Source of the DNA: Paraburkholderia sp. BL9I2N2
GTDB lineage: Bacteria; Pseudomonadota; Gammaproteobacteria; Burkholderiales; Burkholderiaceae
Assembly (NCBI RefSeq): GCF_004339745.1
Contig: NZ_SMGP01000001.1
Coordinates: 62,001 to 126,000, forward strand
Direction: 5' to 3'
Length of the DNA stretch: 64,000 nucleotides
The position numbers were made by a program, and so were the translations under genes. This document shows, piece after piece, positions 19,133-27,841 of this stretch (within the stretch, counting starts at the first letter, position 1; every line of letters begins with the position of its first letter). The notes beneath the pieces are model-generated. The model ran no database searches, had not been told where the DNA came from, and saw only the letters and a list, made by a program, of their open reading frames with translations.

Positions 19133-19737
19133 TCAGGCCTTTGGTCTCTAGAGCGCCTTAGTGCGGAAATGCGGAAAGCGGTGGCGTTCAAAAGGGCGCT
19201 CACGGGGGCGTAGGCGGTCCGCGCGTCGAGTCGTGCCGCACTTCCCTCCTCGCAACAAAGGCGCACGGGTTGAACGCGGTTGCGACGCGTTATCGCAAGC
19301 CTCTTTCAGTGTGTCGCCGCGGTTCTGCAAAGCACAGTCAGTGTGTCACTGCGTTTTCGCAGCCTCTTTCAGCGTGTCGTAGGTTTACCGCCGCCGCTTT
19401 CTGCGAGTCGGCGCAGTTCCGCGAAGCCTGTCAATGTGCCGTTGCAGTTGGTCGCGCATTTGTTCTGAAGCGGATCTGTCTGTTCTGCGACATCGCTATC
19501 GCGCCGATTTCCTGCGTCACAGCCGGGCTCCTAACTACCGAGAAGTGATCACCCGCCCAAGCTAAAACGCGCGCGCCGTCACCGTTCCCGAAAATTCGCA
19601 GCAACTCATTCGGATTTCGCCGCTACGACACTGAGCAGTTTCTTCAGGAACAGCGCGGCGGTACTTCATCCGAATTGGCCGCGATATGCCGCAGCGAGAT
19701 ATTTCTAGACGGCTGCCCATTTCAACGCCCGCATTTC
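19133..19737. other. Spacer between the inverted arms, no convincing gene
   Basis: About 605 bases with only short frames of atypical composition. It contains the motif GCCTCTTTCAG(T/C)GTGTC twice (about 19299 and 19359) plus related CAGTGTGTC copies. Nothing resembling a transposase, toxin or integrase was seen. The spacer may be decayed cargo or simply the DNA between two independently inserted repeat copies. Confidence 0.5.
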
Positions 19738-20044
19738 GGCACCACGCCGAGGCGAAGCCGACGGCCCCCGCTGCGCACGAGAAACCCATCGGTTTCAAGC
19801 AAACCCTTCCGGCGAGCGCGTAGCGCGAGGCGGGAAGTATGACTGCTGTGTCACGAGCGCTGAATGTGCGAGGTGACGGATTCCAGATGCACCACTACCC
19901 CCTCCGAGCCGGGGAACTCACTTAAGAATTTGCGGTGTGAAGCGGCTTTCTTTGCCTACTTTCTTTGCCGCGGCAAAGAAAGTAGGTGCCGCCCCGCACA
20001 GGGGCGACGCCAACAGACCGACATGAATTCAAGGAAAGGCCAAC
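19738..20044 (-). repeat. Right arm of the 307-bp inverted repeat, intact
   Basis: Reverse complement of the IS-interrupted left arm, with the same order of landmarks: GGCACC(A/T)CGCC inner end, the CACTTAAGAATTTGCGG segment, the 32-base palindrome (19955-19986), GGTGCCGCCCCGCACAGGGG (the intact version of the IS target) and the outer end AAGGAAAGGCCAAC. Confidence 0.85.
19955..19986. repeat. Perfect 32-base palindrome (copy 2)
   Basis: Identical to 18884-18915. It is preceded by a further CTTTCTTTG direct copy (19946-19954), mirroring the CAAAGAAAG that follows copy 1. Confidence 0.9.
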
Positions 20045-20112
20045 ACCCTACAGAACACAGCCAAAAAACCTAACAACGCCAAATCCCATTATCTGAATCC
20101 AACACTCACATA

Positions 20113-20142
20113 TTGGAGCTTTCACAAAAACCGCCCTACAAT
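20113..20142 (+). promoter_or_regulatory. Candidate promoter for the IclR regulator gene
   Basis: TTGGAG (20113-20118), 18-base spacer, TACAAT (20137-20142). The transcript would carry a leader of about 205 bases that is strikingly poor in T (7 in 209 bases) on the coding strand. Confidence 0.4.
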
Positions 20143-20351
20143 CCAACGCAACACGCAAAGCGCCGCAGCGAAAGGCAAACAAAGCCACCCCCGCGCAGCG
20201 CCAAAAGCAACAGCAAAAAAACCGGAGACAAAACCCAACCATGCCTAAAACGCAAAGGCAGCACCACCACGCCCGCGACACCGCGAGCAACCCAGGCCAA
20301 ATCTCCGGCCCCGCGCTGTAAGCGCAAAAAACCACCGAAAAGCGAATCGCC

Positions 20352-21332
20352 ATGAACAAAGCGATGCCTACTCACGCCGCGAGCGAGTCCGACGCCGATC
20401 TGTCGCCATCAGCCGATCACGTGCCCAGCGCCATCCCGCGCCCGGCCGCGGCCACGGCCACGAAACCGCCCCGACCCAGCATCCACCCAGCCCCGGTAGA
20501 CGGAATCGCGCTGCCCAGCACGCTGCTCGACATCACCCCGCAGCAAGCCGGCACGCAAACCCTCCTGCGCGGCCTGGCGATCCTCGAAGCGGCAGCAGCC
20601 GGCGTCCGCGACCTGCGCACCTTCGGCGCCGCGCTCGGCACGACCCGCAGCACCACGCATCGGCTGGTGAGCAGCCTCGTGCAAGCGCGCTACCTGCGCC
20701 AGGTGCAAGGCGGCTACCTGCTCGGCCCGAAGCTGATCGAACTCGGCACCATCGCACTCGAACAGATGCCGCTCACCGCGGTCGCACGCCAGCATCTGGA
20801 ATCGCTCGCGGAACAGACGCTCGACACGATCCACCTCGGCGTGCGCGACGGCGACGACGTCCTGTACATCGACAAAATCCCCGGCACCCGTGGCCTCGAA
20901 ATGCGCTCACGCGTCGGCCACCGCATGCCGCTGGCGTCGACGGGGATCGGCAAAGCCATGATGCTCGACCTCACGCCGGACGTCTGGCAATCGCTCTTCG
21001 ACGCATCGCGCCGCGCGCTCGCCGGCGTCAGCTTCAAGCCCGATAACCGCCCTGACGCGCAGACCTTCATGCAGCGCATGACCAACTACGCCGCCGGCGG
21101 CTACACCTTCGACCTCGAAGAAAACGAAGCGTCGATCCGTTGCGTCGCGGCTCCGGTGCGCGATGCGTCGGGCGCGGTGGTGGCGGCGCTATCGGTGGCA
21201 AGCACGATTCCGTACATGTCGCTCGAACGCATGGACGAACTGATTCCGGTCGTGCAGCGCGAAGCGCGCGCGATCTCGGAAGAACTCGGCTGGCGCGCCC
21301 CGCAACCGGCAACCCGCAGGATCAAGCGATGA
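20352..21332 (+). CDS. IclR-family transcriptional regulator of the sugar cluster
   Basis: 326 residues. A disordered Pro/Ala-rich leader of about 60 residues, then a winged helix-turn-helix (about 68-125, with FGAALGTTRSTTHRLVSSLVQARYL as the recognition region) and the IclR effector domain (about 140-315; IHLGVRDGDDVLYIDKIPG, LPLASTGIGKAM-like RMPLASTGIGKAMM, FDLEENEASIRCVAAPVRDASG). IclR proteins respond to small acids or sugars. Its stop overlaps the dgoK start by 4 bases, so it is the first gene of the dgoK-dgoA-SDR operon and probably regulates it and the linked importer genes (inference from position). Confidence 0.92.
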   Translation: MNKAMPTHAASESDADLSPSADHVPSAIPRPAAATATKPPRPSIHPAPVDGIALPSTLLDITPQQAGTQTLLRGLAILEAAAAGVRDLRTFGAALGTTRSTTHRLVSSLVQARYLRQVQGGYLLGPKLIELGTIALEQMPLTAVARQHLESLAEQTLDTIHLGVRDGDDVLYIDKIPGTRGLEMRSRVGHRMPLASTGIGKAMMLDLTPDVWQSLFDASRRALAGVSFKPDNRPDAQTFMQRMTNYAAGGYTFDLEENEASIRCVAAPVRDASGAVVAALSVASTIPYMSLERMDELIPVVQREARAISEELGWRAPQPATRRIKR

Positions 21333-22381
21333 AGCGAGCGGGTTCTCCCACCCAGGCAGTCAGCCACGCCGCAGCAGTTGCGGTGGACGCCAGCCACGCG
21401 GATGCCGCGCTGATCGCGCTCGACTGGGGCACGACCTCGCTGCGCGCCTATCTGTACGACGCGTCCGGCAACGTGCTGGCGACGCGCGCATCGACGGCGG
21501 GCATCATGAATCTGCCGCGCAGCGCCGAGCAGGGCGGCTTCGACGCGGCCTTCGACGACGCCTGCGGTGCCTGGCTCGAACACGCGCCCGCCGCGCCAGT
21601 GATCGCGGCCGGCATGGTCGGCAGCGCGCAAGGCTGGCTGGAAGCGCCGTATGTGGACACGCCGGCGAGCGCCGATGCGCTGGTGGCCGGCATCGTCCGC
21701 GTCAAGGCGGCGTGCGGCGTGACGCTGCACATCGTGCCGGGCGTCCTGCAACGCGGCGAACTGCCCAACGTGATGCGCGGCGAAGAAACGCAAATCTTCG
21801 GCGCACTCGGCGAGGAAACGAACACCGCCGACAGCGGCAAGCGTGCCCTGATCGGCCTGCCCGGCACGCACGCGAAATGGGCGGTGGTGCAGGCGGACCG
21901 CATCGAACGTTTTCACACTTTCATGACCGGCGAAGTGTTCGCGGCATTGCGCGAACACACGATTCTCGGCCGCACGATGCTCACGCCGGATCTTCCGGAC
22001 ACCGGCGCGTTCCTGCATGGCGTGAACATCGCCCGGGAAAAAGGCCAGGCGGGTGTGCTCGCGACCGTATTCAGTTCGCGCACGCTCGGCCTCACCGGAC
22101 AACTTTCGCGCGAACAGCAACCCGACTATCTGTCGGGATTGCTGATCGGGCATGAATTGGCTGGCCTCGATGCCGTGCTCGCGCAACAACAAAGCGCGCT
22201 TGCCGGGCAGAGCCTGCGCCTGATCGGCAACGAAGCGCTGTGCGAGCGCTATCGGCTCGCGCTGGCGCAATTCGGCTGTACCCAGGCGGAACTGGTCAAG
22301 CACGCTACCGAGCGCGGCCTGTGGCGCGTCGCGTCGCAGGCGGGGCTCGTCCAACCGGCCGCCAAGACGGCGCGCGCCTGA
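21329..22381 (+). CDS. dgoK: 2-Dehydro-3-deoxygalactonokinase
   Basis: Phosphorylates 2-keto-3-deoxygalactonate to KDPGal in the DeLey-Doudoroff pathway. 350 residues of the DgoK family: ALIALDWGTTSLRAYLYDASGN holds the nucleotide-binding start (about residues 27-48), IAAGMVGSAQGWLEAPYV and IGLPGTHAKWAVVQ are family motifs, and FTGEVFAALREHTILGRTM-like sequence follows. The ATG at 21329 overlaps the IclR gene stop by 4 bases. The protein has an N-terminal extension of about 25 residues before the kinase core. Next gene is the KDPGal aldolase, the following enzyme of the pathway. Confidence 0.94.
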   Translation: MKRAGSPTQAVSHAAAVAVDASHADAALIALDWGTTSLRAYLYDASGNVLATRASTAGIMNLPRSAEQGGFDAAFDDACGAWLEHAPAAPVIAAGMVGSAQGWLEAPYVDTPASADALVAGIVRVKAACGVTLHIVPGVLQRGELPNVMRGEETQIFGALGEETNTADSGKRALIGLPGTHAKWAVVQADRIERFHTFMTGEVFAALREHTILGRTMLTPDLPDTGAFLHGVNIAREKGQAGVLATVFSSRTLGLTGQLSREQQPDYLSGLLIGHELAGLDAVLAQQQSALAGQSLRLIGNEALCERYRLALAQFGCTQAELVKHATERGLWRVASQAGLVQPAAKTARA

Positions 22382-22417
22382 CCGGCAGCGCCGCCGCCCA
22401 CGAAACAAGGAACCGAC

Positions 22418-23098
22418 ATGCAACCTCACATCAATCTGCCCGCTCCGTACATGCCGCACGCGGGTTTGATCGCAGCGTTCGAGGCGTGTCCGCTGATCGC
22501 GATCATGCGCGGCGTGACGCCCGCCGATGCCGCCGAGCACGGTCAGGCGCTGTATGAAGCCGGCTTCCGGATCGTCGAAGTGCCGCTGAATTCGCCGCAA
22601 CCGTTCGACAGCATCGCCGCGATCCGCAAGGTGTTGCCGGCCGACGCGATCGTCGGCGCGGGCACGGTGCTGCATCCGAGTTTCGTCAACGACGTGAAGT
22701 CGGCGGGCGGCGAACTGATCGTCATGCCGCATAGCGATCCGGAAGTCGTCAGTGCCGCGAAGGCGCAAGGCATGGCCTGCGCGCCAGGCGTCGCGACACC
22801 GAACGAAGCGTTCATCGCGCTGAAGAACGGCGCGGACGTGCTGAAGATGTTCCCCGCCGAACAGCTCGGCTGTCAGGTCGTGAAAGCATGGCGCGCGGTG
22901 ATCGCGGCGGAAGTGCCGCTGGTCCCGGTCGGCGGCATCACGCCTGACAACATGGGCCCGTTCCTCAGCGCGGGCGCGAACGGCTTCGGTCTTGGCTCGG
23001 CGCTGTACAAGCCGGGTCAGAGCGCGACCGTGACGGCATCGCACGCGAAGGCGTTCATCAACGGTTTGCGCATCGCCCGTGCGGGTGCGAAGAAATGA
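22418..23098 (+). CDS. dgoA: 2-Dehydro-3-deoxy-6-phosphogalactonate aldolase
   Basis: KDPG/KDPGal class I aldolase that splits KDPGal into pyruvate and glyceraldehyde 3-phosphate. 226 residues, a single TIM barrel. The catalytic Glu lies in GFRIVEVPLNSPQ, IVGAGTVLHPSFV follows, and the Schiff-base Lys is in GADVLKMFPAEQLG; phosphate-binding GGITPDNMGPFLSAGANGFG is at the end. The replacement of the usual KDPG-aldolase VTLRTP by VPLNSP matches the DgoA branch. 36 bases after dgoK, and overlapping the next SDR gene by 4 bases. Confidence 0.95.
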   Translation: MQPHINLPAPYMPHAGLIAAFEACPLIAIMRGVTPADAAEHGQALYEAGFRIVEVPLNSPQPFDSIAAIRKVLPADAIVGAGTVLHPSFVNDVKSAGGELIVMPHSDPEVVSAAKAQGMACAPGVATPNEAFIALKNGADVLKMFPAEQLGCQVVKAWRAVIAAEVPLVPVGGITPDNMGPFLSAGANGFGLGSALYKPGQSATVTASHAKAFINGLRIARAGAKK

Positions 23099-23871
23099 AA
23101 CGGCTCGCCGGTAAAGTCGCTCTCGTCACCGGCGCCGGTCGCGGCATCGGCGCGGCGATCGCGCACGCGTTCGCACGCGAGGGCGCGGCGGTCGTGCTGG
23201 CCGAACTGGATATCGACACCGCGCAGCAGACGGCGGAGCATATCAAGGCGCAGACCGGCGCGCGCGTGCTCGCGGTGCATACGGACGTGACGCAATCCGC
23301 GTCGGTTCAGCACGCGGTGAGCGAAGCCGAACGCGCATTCGGCGCGCTCGACGTGCTGGTGAACAACGCCGGCATCAACGTGTTCTGCGACCCGCTCACC
23401 ATGACCGACGAAGACTGGCGCCGCTGCTTCGCGGTCGATCTCGACGGCGTGTGGAACGGTTGCCGCGCCGCGTTGCCGGGCATGGTCGAACGTGGCGCGG
23501 GCAGCATCGTGAATATCGCCTCGACGCATTCGTTCAAGATCATTCCGGGCTGCTTTCCGTACCCGGTGGCGAAGCACGGTGTGATCGGCCTGACGCGCGC
23601 GCTCGGCATCGAATACGCGCCGCGCAATGTGCGGGTCAACGCGATCGCGCCGGGTTACATCGAAACCCAATTGACGCATGACTGGTGGAACGAGCAGGCC
23701 GATCCGGCCGCCGCGCAGCAGGCGACGCTCGCTCTCCAGCCGATGAAACGCATTGGCCGCCCGGAAGAAGTGGCGATGACCGCGGTGTTTCTCGCCTCGG
23801 ACGAAGCGCCGTTCATCAACGCCACCTGCATCACCGTGGATGGTGGCCGCTCGGCGCTGTATCACGACTGA
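23095..23871 (+). CDS. SDR-family dehydrogenase (sugar oxidation)
   Basis: 258-residue classical short-chain dehydrogenase. NAD(P) loop VTGAGRGIGAAIAHAFA, NNAGINVFC, catalytic Ser in VNIASTHSFK, and the YPVAK catalytic Tyr/Lys. The coenzyme-specifying position after beta2 (LAELDIDTA) is acidic, suggesting NAD. By position (ATG overlapping the aldolase stop, in an operon with dgoK) it probably oxidises a sugar or polyol feeding the galactonate route; close relatives are annotated as fucose, galactitol or galactose dehydrogenases, and the substrate cannot be set from sequence. Confidence 0.87.
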   Translation: MKRLAGKVALVTGAGRGIGAAIAHAFAREGAAVVLAELDIDTAQQTAEHIKAQTGARVLAVHTDVTQSASVQHAVSEAERAFGALDVLVNNAGINVFCDPLTMTDEDWRRCFAVDLDGVWNGCRAALPGMVERGAGSIVNIASTHSFKIIPGCFPYPVAKHGVIGLTRALGIEYAPRNVRVNAIAPGYIETQLTHDWWNEQADPAAAQQATLALQPMKRIGRPEEVAMTAVFLASDEAPFINATCITVDGGRSALYHD

Positions 23872-24003
23872 TTTTTGCAGGACCCGAATTGCGCAGGGGC
23901 GCATGGAGTACACCGGACGACGCGCTGGCCGCGTGTGTCACAACCGGTACAAGAAGACGCGGCCGATACCTTCTCGTTATCAATTAGTCAGGAGACACGC
24001 ATC

Positions 24004-25002
24004 ATGAAACGTAGAATTTTCCTCACGCTGGCAGCAGCGGCGACGGGTGTGCTCTTCAACGCACCGGTCGCGCAAGCTGCCGATCCGGTGAAGATCGGCT
24101 TCCTCGTGAAGCAGCCGGAAGAACCGTGGTTCCAGGACGAGTGGAAGTTCGCCGAAATCGCCGCCAAGGAAAAGGGCTTCACGCTGGTGAAGATCGGCGC
24201 GCCGTCGGGCGAGAAGGTGATGAGCGCAATCGACAACCTGTCGGCGCAAAAGGCGCAAGGCTTCGTGATCTGCACGCCTGACGTCAAGCTCGGACCGGGC
24301 ATCGTCGCGAAAGCGAAAGCCGACGGCCTGAAGATGATGACGGTGGACGATCGTCTGGTCGACGGCTCGGGCAAGCCGATCGCATCGGTGCCGCATATGG
24401 GCATCTCGGCGTACAACATCGGCAAGCAGGTCGGCGACGGTCTGGCCGCGGAAATCAAGAAACGCGGCTGGGACATGAAGGACGTGGGCGCGATCGACGT
24501 GACCTACGAACAACTGCCGACCGCGCATGACCGCACCAGCGGCGCAACCGATGCACTGATCGCCGCCGGCTTCCCGAAGGCGAACATCATCGCCGCGCCG
24601 CAAGCGAAGACCGACACGGAAAACGCGTTCAACGCCGCCAACATCGCGCTGACGAAGAATCCGAACTTCAAGCACTGGGTCGCTTACGGCCTGAACGACG
24701 AAGCCGTGCTCGGCGCCGTGCGTGCAGCGGAAGGCCGCGGCTTCAAGGCGGACAACATGATCGGTATCGGCATCGGCGGATCGGACTCGGCACTCAACGA
24801 GTTCAAGAAGCCGTCGCCGACCGGCTTCTACGGCACGGTCATCATCAGCCCGAAGCGCCACGGCGAAGAAACCTCGACGCTGATGTACGACTGGATCACG
24901 CAAGGCAAGGCACCGCCGGCGCTGACCCTGACGACCGGCATGCTGGCCACGCGTGACAACGTCGCCGATGTGCGCCAGAAGATGGGCCTCGCGGCAAATT
25001 GA
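24004..25002 (+). CDS. araF: L-Arabinose/D-galactose ABC transporter, periplasmic binding protein
   Basis: 332-residue substrate-binding protein of the AraF type. Sec signal peptide MKRRIFLTLAAAATGVLFNAPVAQAA cleaved near residue 26, then DPVKIGFLVKQPEEPWFQDEWKFAEIAAK, closely following E. coli AraF, and the hinge/ligand stretch VTYEQLPTAHDRTSGATDAL. Delivers sugar to AraG/AraH. Preceded by 132 bases without a gene and a purine-rich AGGAGACACGCATC before the ATG. About 190 bases separate it from araG, with a GCCGGCGCGTG/CACGCGCCGGC hairpin near 25041-25083 that may lower downstream expression. Confidence 0.95.
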   Translation: MKRRIFLTLAAAATGVLFNAPVAQAADPVKIGFLVKQPEEPWFQDEWKFAEIAAKEKGFTLVKIGAPSGEKVMSAIDNLSAQKAQGFVICTPDVKLGPGIVAKAKADGLKMMTVDDRLVDGSGKPIASVPHMGISAYNIGKQVGDGLAAEIKKRGWDMKDVGAIDVTYEQLPTAHDRTSGATDALIAAGFPKANIIAAPQAKTDTENAFNAANIALTKNPNFKHWVAYGLNDEAVLGAVRAAEGRGFKADNMIGIGIGGSDSALNEFKKPSPTGFYGTVIISPKRHGEETSTLMYDWITQGKAPPALTLTTGMLATRDNVADVRQKMGLAAN

Positions 25003-25040
25003 GCGGTTTGATTCAGCAAGTGGTGACATGAAGTGAACTG

Positions 25041-25083
25041 CCGGCGCGTGTTTCTCTTTCGCGAAAGAGGGCACGCGCCGGCA
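25041..25083 (+). promoter_or_regulatory. araF-araG intergenic stem-loop
   Basis: GCCGGCGCGTGtttctctttcgcgaaagagGGCACGCGCCGGC-like fold: an 11-base outer stem around a CTCTTTCGCGAAAGAG inner stem. Hairpins after the binding-protein gene of ABC operons commonly protect that mRNA and set the excess of binding protein over channel (family knowledge; role here inferred). Confidence 0.55.
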
Positions 25084-25192
25084 GCAGCAATACAAGATGA
25101 GTAGTTGAGACATGCTCTGCTTTGCACCTGCCCATGACGTAATCATGCAGGCGCCACAAAGCAAAGGTTCACACGAAGCATTAGGAGGCGAA

Positions 25193-26743
25193 GTGTCAGC
25201 GACGCTACGTTTTGACAATATCGGCAAAGTCTTTCCAGGCGTGCGCGCGCTCGACGGTGTGTCCTTCGACGTCAACGTCGGCCAGGTGCACGGCCTGATG
25301 GGCGAAAACGGCGCAGGGAAATCGACCCTGCTGAAGATTCTCGGCGGTGAATATCAGCCCGACTCGGGCCGTGTGATGATCGACGGCAACGAGGTGCGCT
25401 TCTCCAGCGCGGCGGCGTCGATCGCGGCGGGCATTGCGGTGATTCACCAGGAACTGCAATACGTGCCCGATCTGACGGTCGCGGAAAACCTGCTGCTCGG
25501 CCAGTTGCCGAACTCGCTCGGCTGGGTCAACAAGCGCGAAGCCAAACGCTTCGTGCGCGAACGCCTCGAAGCGATGGGCGTGGCGCTCGACCCGAACGCG
25601 AAGCTGCGCAAGCTCTCGATCGCGCAGCGCCAGATGGTGGAAATCTGCAAGGCGCTGCTGCGTAACGCGCGCGTGATCGCATTGGATGAGCCGACCAGCT
25701 CGCTGTCGCATCGTGAGACCGAGGTGCTGTTCAAGCTGGTGCGCGATCTGCGTGCCGACAACCGCGCGATGATCTACATCTCGCACCGCATGGACGAGAT
25801 CTACGAACTGTGCGACGCCTGCACGATCTTCCGCGACGGCCGCAAGATCGCCTCGCATCCGACGCTCGAAGGCGTGTCGCGCGACACCATCGTCAGCGAA
25901 ATGGTGGGGCGGGAAATTTCGGACATCTATAACTACTCGGCGCGGCCGCTCGGCGAAGTGCGCTTCGCGGCGAAAGCGATTGAGGGCCACGCGCTCGCGC
26001 AGCCAGCCAGCTTCGAAGTGCGGCGCGGCGAGATCGTCGGCTTTTTCGGGCTGGTGGGCGCGGGCCGTAGCGAACTGATGCATCTGGTGTACGGCGCCGA
26101 TCACAAGAAGGGCGGCGAGTTGATGCTCGACGGCAAGCCGATCAAGGTGCGCAGCGCGGGTGAAGCGATCAGGCACGGCATCGTGCTGTGCCCGGAAGAC
26201 CGCAAGGAAGAGGGCATCGTCGCGATGGCGACGGTGTCGGAGAACATCAATATTAGTTGCCGCCGTCACTACCTGCGCGCGGGGATGTTCCTCGATCGCA
26301 AGAAGGAAGCGGAAACCGCGGACCGTTTCATCAAGCTGCTGAAGATCAAGACGCCGAGCCGCCGCCAGAAGATTCGTTTCCTGTCGGGCGGCAATCAGCA
26401 GAAGGCGATTCTGTCGCGCTGGTTGGCTGAGCCCGATCTGAAAGTCGTGATTCTCGATGAGCCGACTCGCGGTATCGACGTCGGCGCGAAGCATGAAATC
26501 TACAACGTGATCTATCAGCTTGCCGAACGCGGCTGCGCGATCGTGATGATTTCGTCGGAACTGCCGGAAGTGCTCGGCGTGTCAGACCGGATCGTCGTGA
26601 TGCGTCAGGGCCGGATTTCCGGCGAGCTGGCGCGCCAGGATGCAACGGAACAATCGGTCTTGAGCCTCGCCTTGCCGCAAAGCTCGACCGCCTTACCTGG
26701 AACCGGCACCGGAACCGCATCGGCTGCCCAACAGGCAGCCTGA
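25193..26743 (+). CDS. araG: L-Arabinose/D-galactose ABC transporter, ATP-binding protein
   Basis: Double-cassette sugar ATPase. First cassette: Walker [17 protein letters not shown], Walker [13 protein letters not shown]; second cassette: degenerate Walker A region [16 protein letters not shown] and signature [16 protein letters not shown] with [21 protein letters not shown] prefer the GTG at 25193 because AGGAGG lies 4 bases upstream and the protein then begins [20 protein letters not shown] like AraG (516 residues); an in-frame ATG at 25145 would add 16 residues. The C-terminal 20 residues are a Thr/Gly/Ala-rich tail. Confidence 0.94.
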   Translation: MSATLRFDNIGKVFPGVRALDGVSFDVNVGQVHGLMGENGAGKSTLLKILGGEYQPDSGRVMIDGNEVRFSSAAASIAAGIAVIHQELQYVPDLTVAENLLLGQLPNSLGWVNKREAKRFVRERLEAMGVALDPNAKLRKLSIAQRQMVEICKALLRNARVIALDEPTSSLSHRETEVLFKLVRDLRADNRAMIYISHRMDEIYELCDACTIFRDGRKIASHPTLEGVSRDTIVSEMVGREISDIYNYSARPLGEVRFAAKAIEGHALAQPASFEVRRGEIVGFFGLVGAGRSELMHLVYGADHKKGGELMLDGKPIKVRSAGEAIRHGIVLCPEDRKEEGIVAMATVSENINISCRRHYLRAGMFLDRKKEAETADRFIKLLKIKTPSRRQKIRFLSGGNQQKAILSRWLAEPDLKVVILDEPTRGIDVGAKHEIYNVIYQLAERGCAIVMISSELPEVLGVSDRIVVMRQGRISGELARQDATEQSVLSLALPQSSTALPGTGTGTASAAQQAA

Positions 26744-26797
26744 ACATCATTCGGACGAAAGTCCGGCAACCCGTGGGGAACGGGAGGAGTCTTCAAC

Positions 26798-27814
26798 ATG
26801 CAAGCCAGAGAAAACCTCGCGCAACAGGCCGCCAAGAGCGCCGCCGAAGCGCTGATTCCGCAGTCCAACGACAAGGCGAAATGGTGGCAACAGATCACCG
26901 AGTACAGCCTGATCGTGATCTTCATCGTGATGTTCGTCACGATGTCGCTGACCGTCGATCACTTCTTCTCGATCGAGAATATGCTCGGCCTCGCGCTGTC
27001 GATCTCGCAGATCGGCATGGTCTCGTGCACGATGATGTTCTGTCTCGCCTCGCGCGACTTCGACTTGTCGGTCGGTTCGACCGTCGCGTTCGCCGGCGTC
27101 TTGTGCGCGATGGTGCTCAACGCCACCGGTAATACCTTCATCGCGATCATCGCGGCGGTGGCGGCGGGCGGCGTGATCGGCTTCGTCAACGGCGCGGTGA
27201 TTGCGTATCTGCGCATCAACGCGCTGATCACGACGCTCGCCACGATGGAAATCGTTCGCGGCCTCGGCTTTATCGTCTCGCACGGTCAGGCGGTGGGCGT
27301 GTCGTCGGATACGTTTATCGCGCTCGGCGGTTTGAGCTTCTTCGGCGTGTCGCTGCCGATCTGGGTCACGCTGCTGTGCTTCATCGTGTTCGGCGTGATG
27401 CTCAACCAGACCGTGTACGGCCGCAATACGCTCGCGATCGGCGGCAATCCGGAAGCGTCGCGTCTGGCCGGTATCAATGTGGAACGCACGCGCGTCTACA
27501 TCTTCCTGATTCAGGGCGCGGTGACCGCGCTGGCCGGTGTGATTCTGGCCTCGCGTATCACGTCGGGGCAGCCGAATGCGGCGGAAGGCTTCGAGCTGAA
27601 CGTGATCTCGGCGTGCGTGCTGGGCGGCGTCTCGCTGCTCGGCGGCCGCGCGACGATTTCCGGCGTCGTGATCGGCGTGCTGATCATGGGCACGGTCGAG
27701 AACGTGATGAACCTGATGAACATCGACGCGTTCTACCAGTACCTCGTGCGTGGCGCGATCCTGCTCGCCGCCGTGCTGCTCGACCAGTTGAAGAACCGCG
27801 GATCGCGGGACTAA
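26798..27814 (+). CDS. araH: L-Arabinose/D-galactose ABC transporter, permease
   Basis: 338-residue inner-membrane permease of the RbsC/AraH type with about 8-10 hydrophobic helices (the first, SLIVIFIVMFVTMSLTV, about residue 35). The conserved loop NTLAIGGNPEASRLAGINVERTR and SCTMMFCLASRDFDLSVGS identify AraH. GGGAGGAG precedes the ATG. 54 bases after araG and 27 before the next SDR gene, so the importer and the oxidative enzymes form one transcription unit. Confidence 0.95.
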   Translation: MQARENLAQQAAKSAAEALIPQSNDKAKWWQQITEYSLIVIFIVMFVTMSLTVDHFFSIENMLGLALSISQIGMVSCTMMFCLASRDFDLSVGSTVAFAGVLCAMVLNATGNTFIAIIAAVAAGGVIGFVNGAVIAYLRINALITTLATMEIVRGLGFIVSHGQAVGVSSDTFIALGGLSFFGVSLPIWVTLLCFIVFGVMLNQTVYGRNTLAIGGNPEASRLAGINVERTRVYIFLIQGAVTALAGVILASRITSGQPNAAEGFELNVISACVLGGVSLLGGRATISGVVIGVLIMGTVENVMNLMNIDAFYQYLVRGAILLAAVLLDQLKNRGSRD

Positions 27815-27841
27815 CCCACTTGCTCTAAAAGGAATCGAACG

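Noticed and set aside
19270..19548. 92-codon frame in the spacer between the inverted arms
   Set aside because: Composition follows the short GTGTC repeats rather than codon structure; no start signal.
18731..20073. Small frames starting MCEVTDSRCTT in both arms
   Set aside because: They exist because the arm is duplicated; in the left arm the frame runs straight into the IS. No ribosome site or conserved domain.
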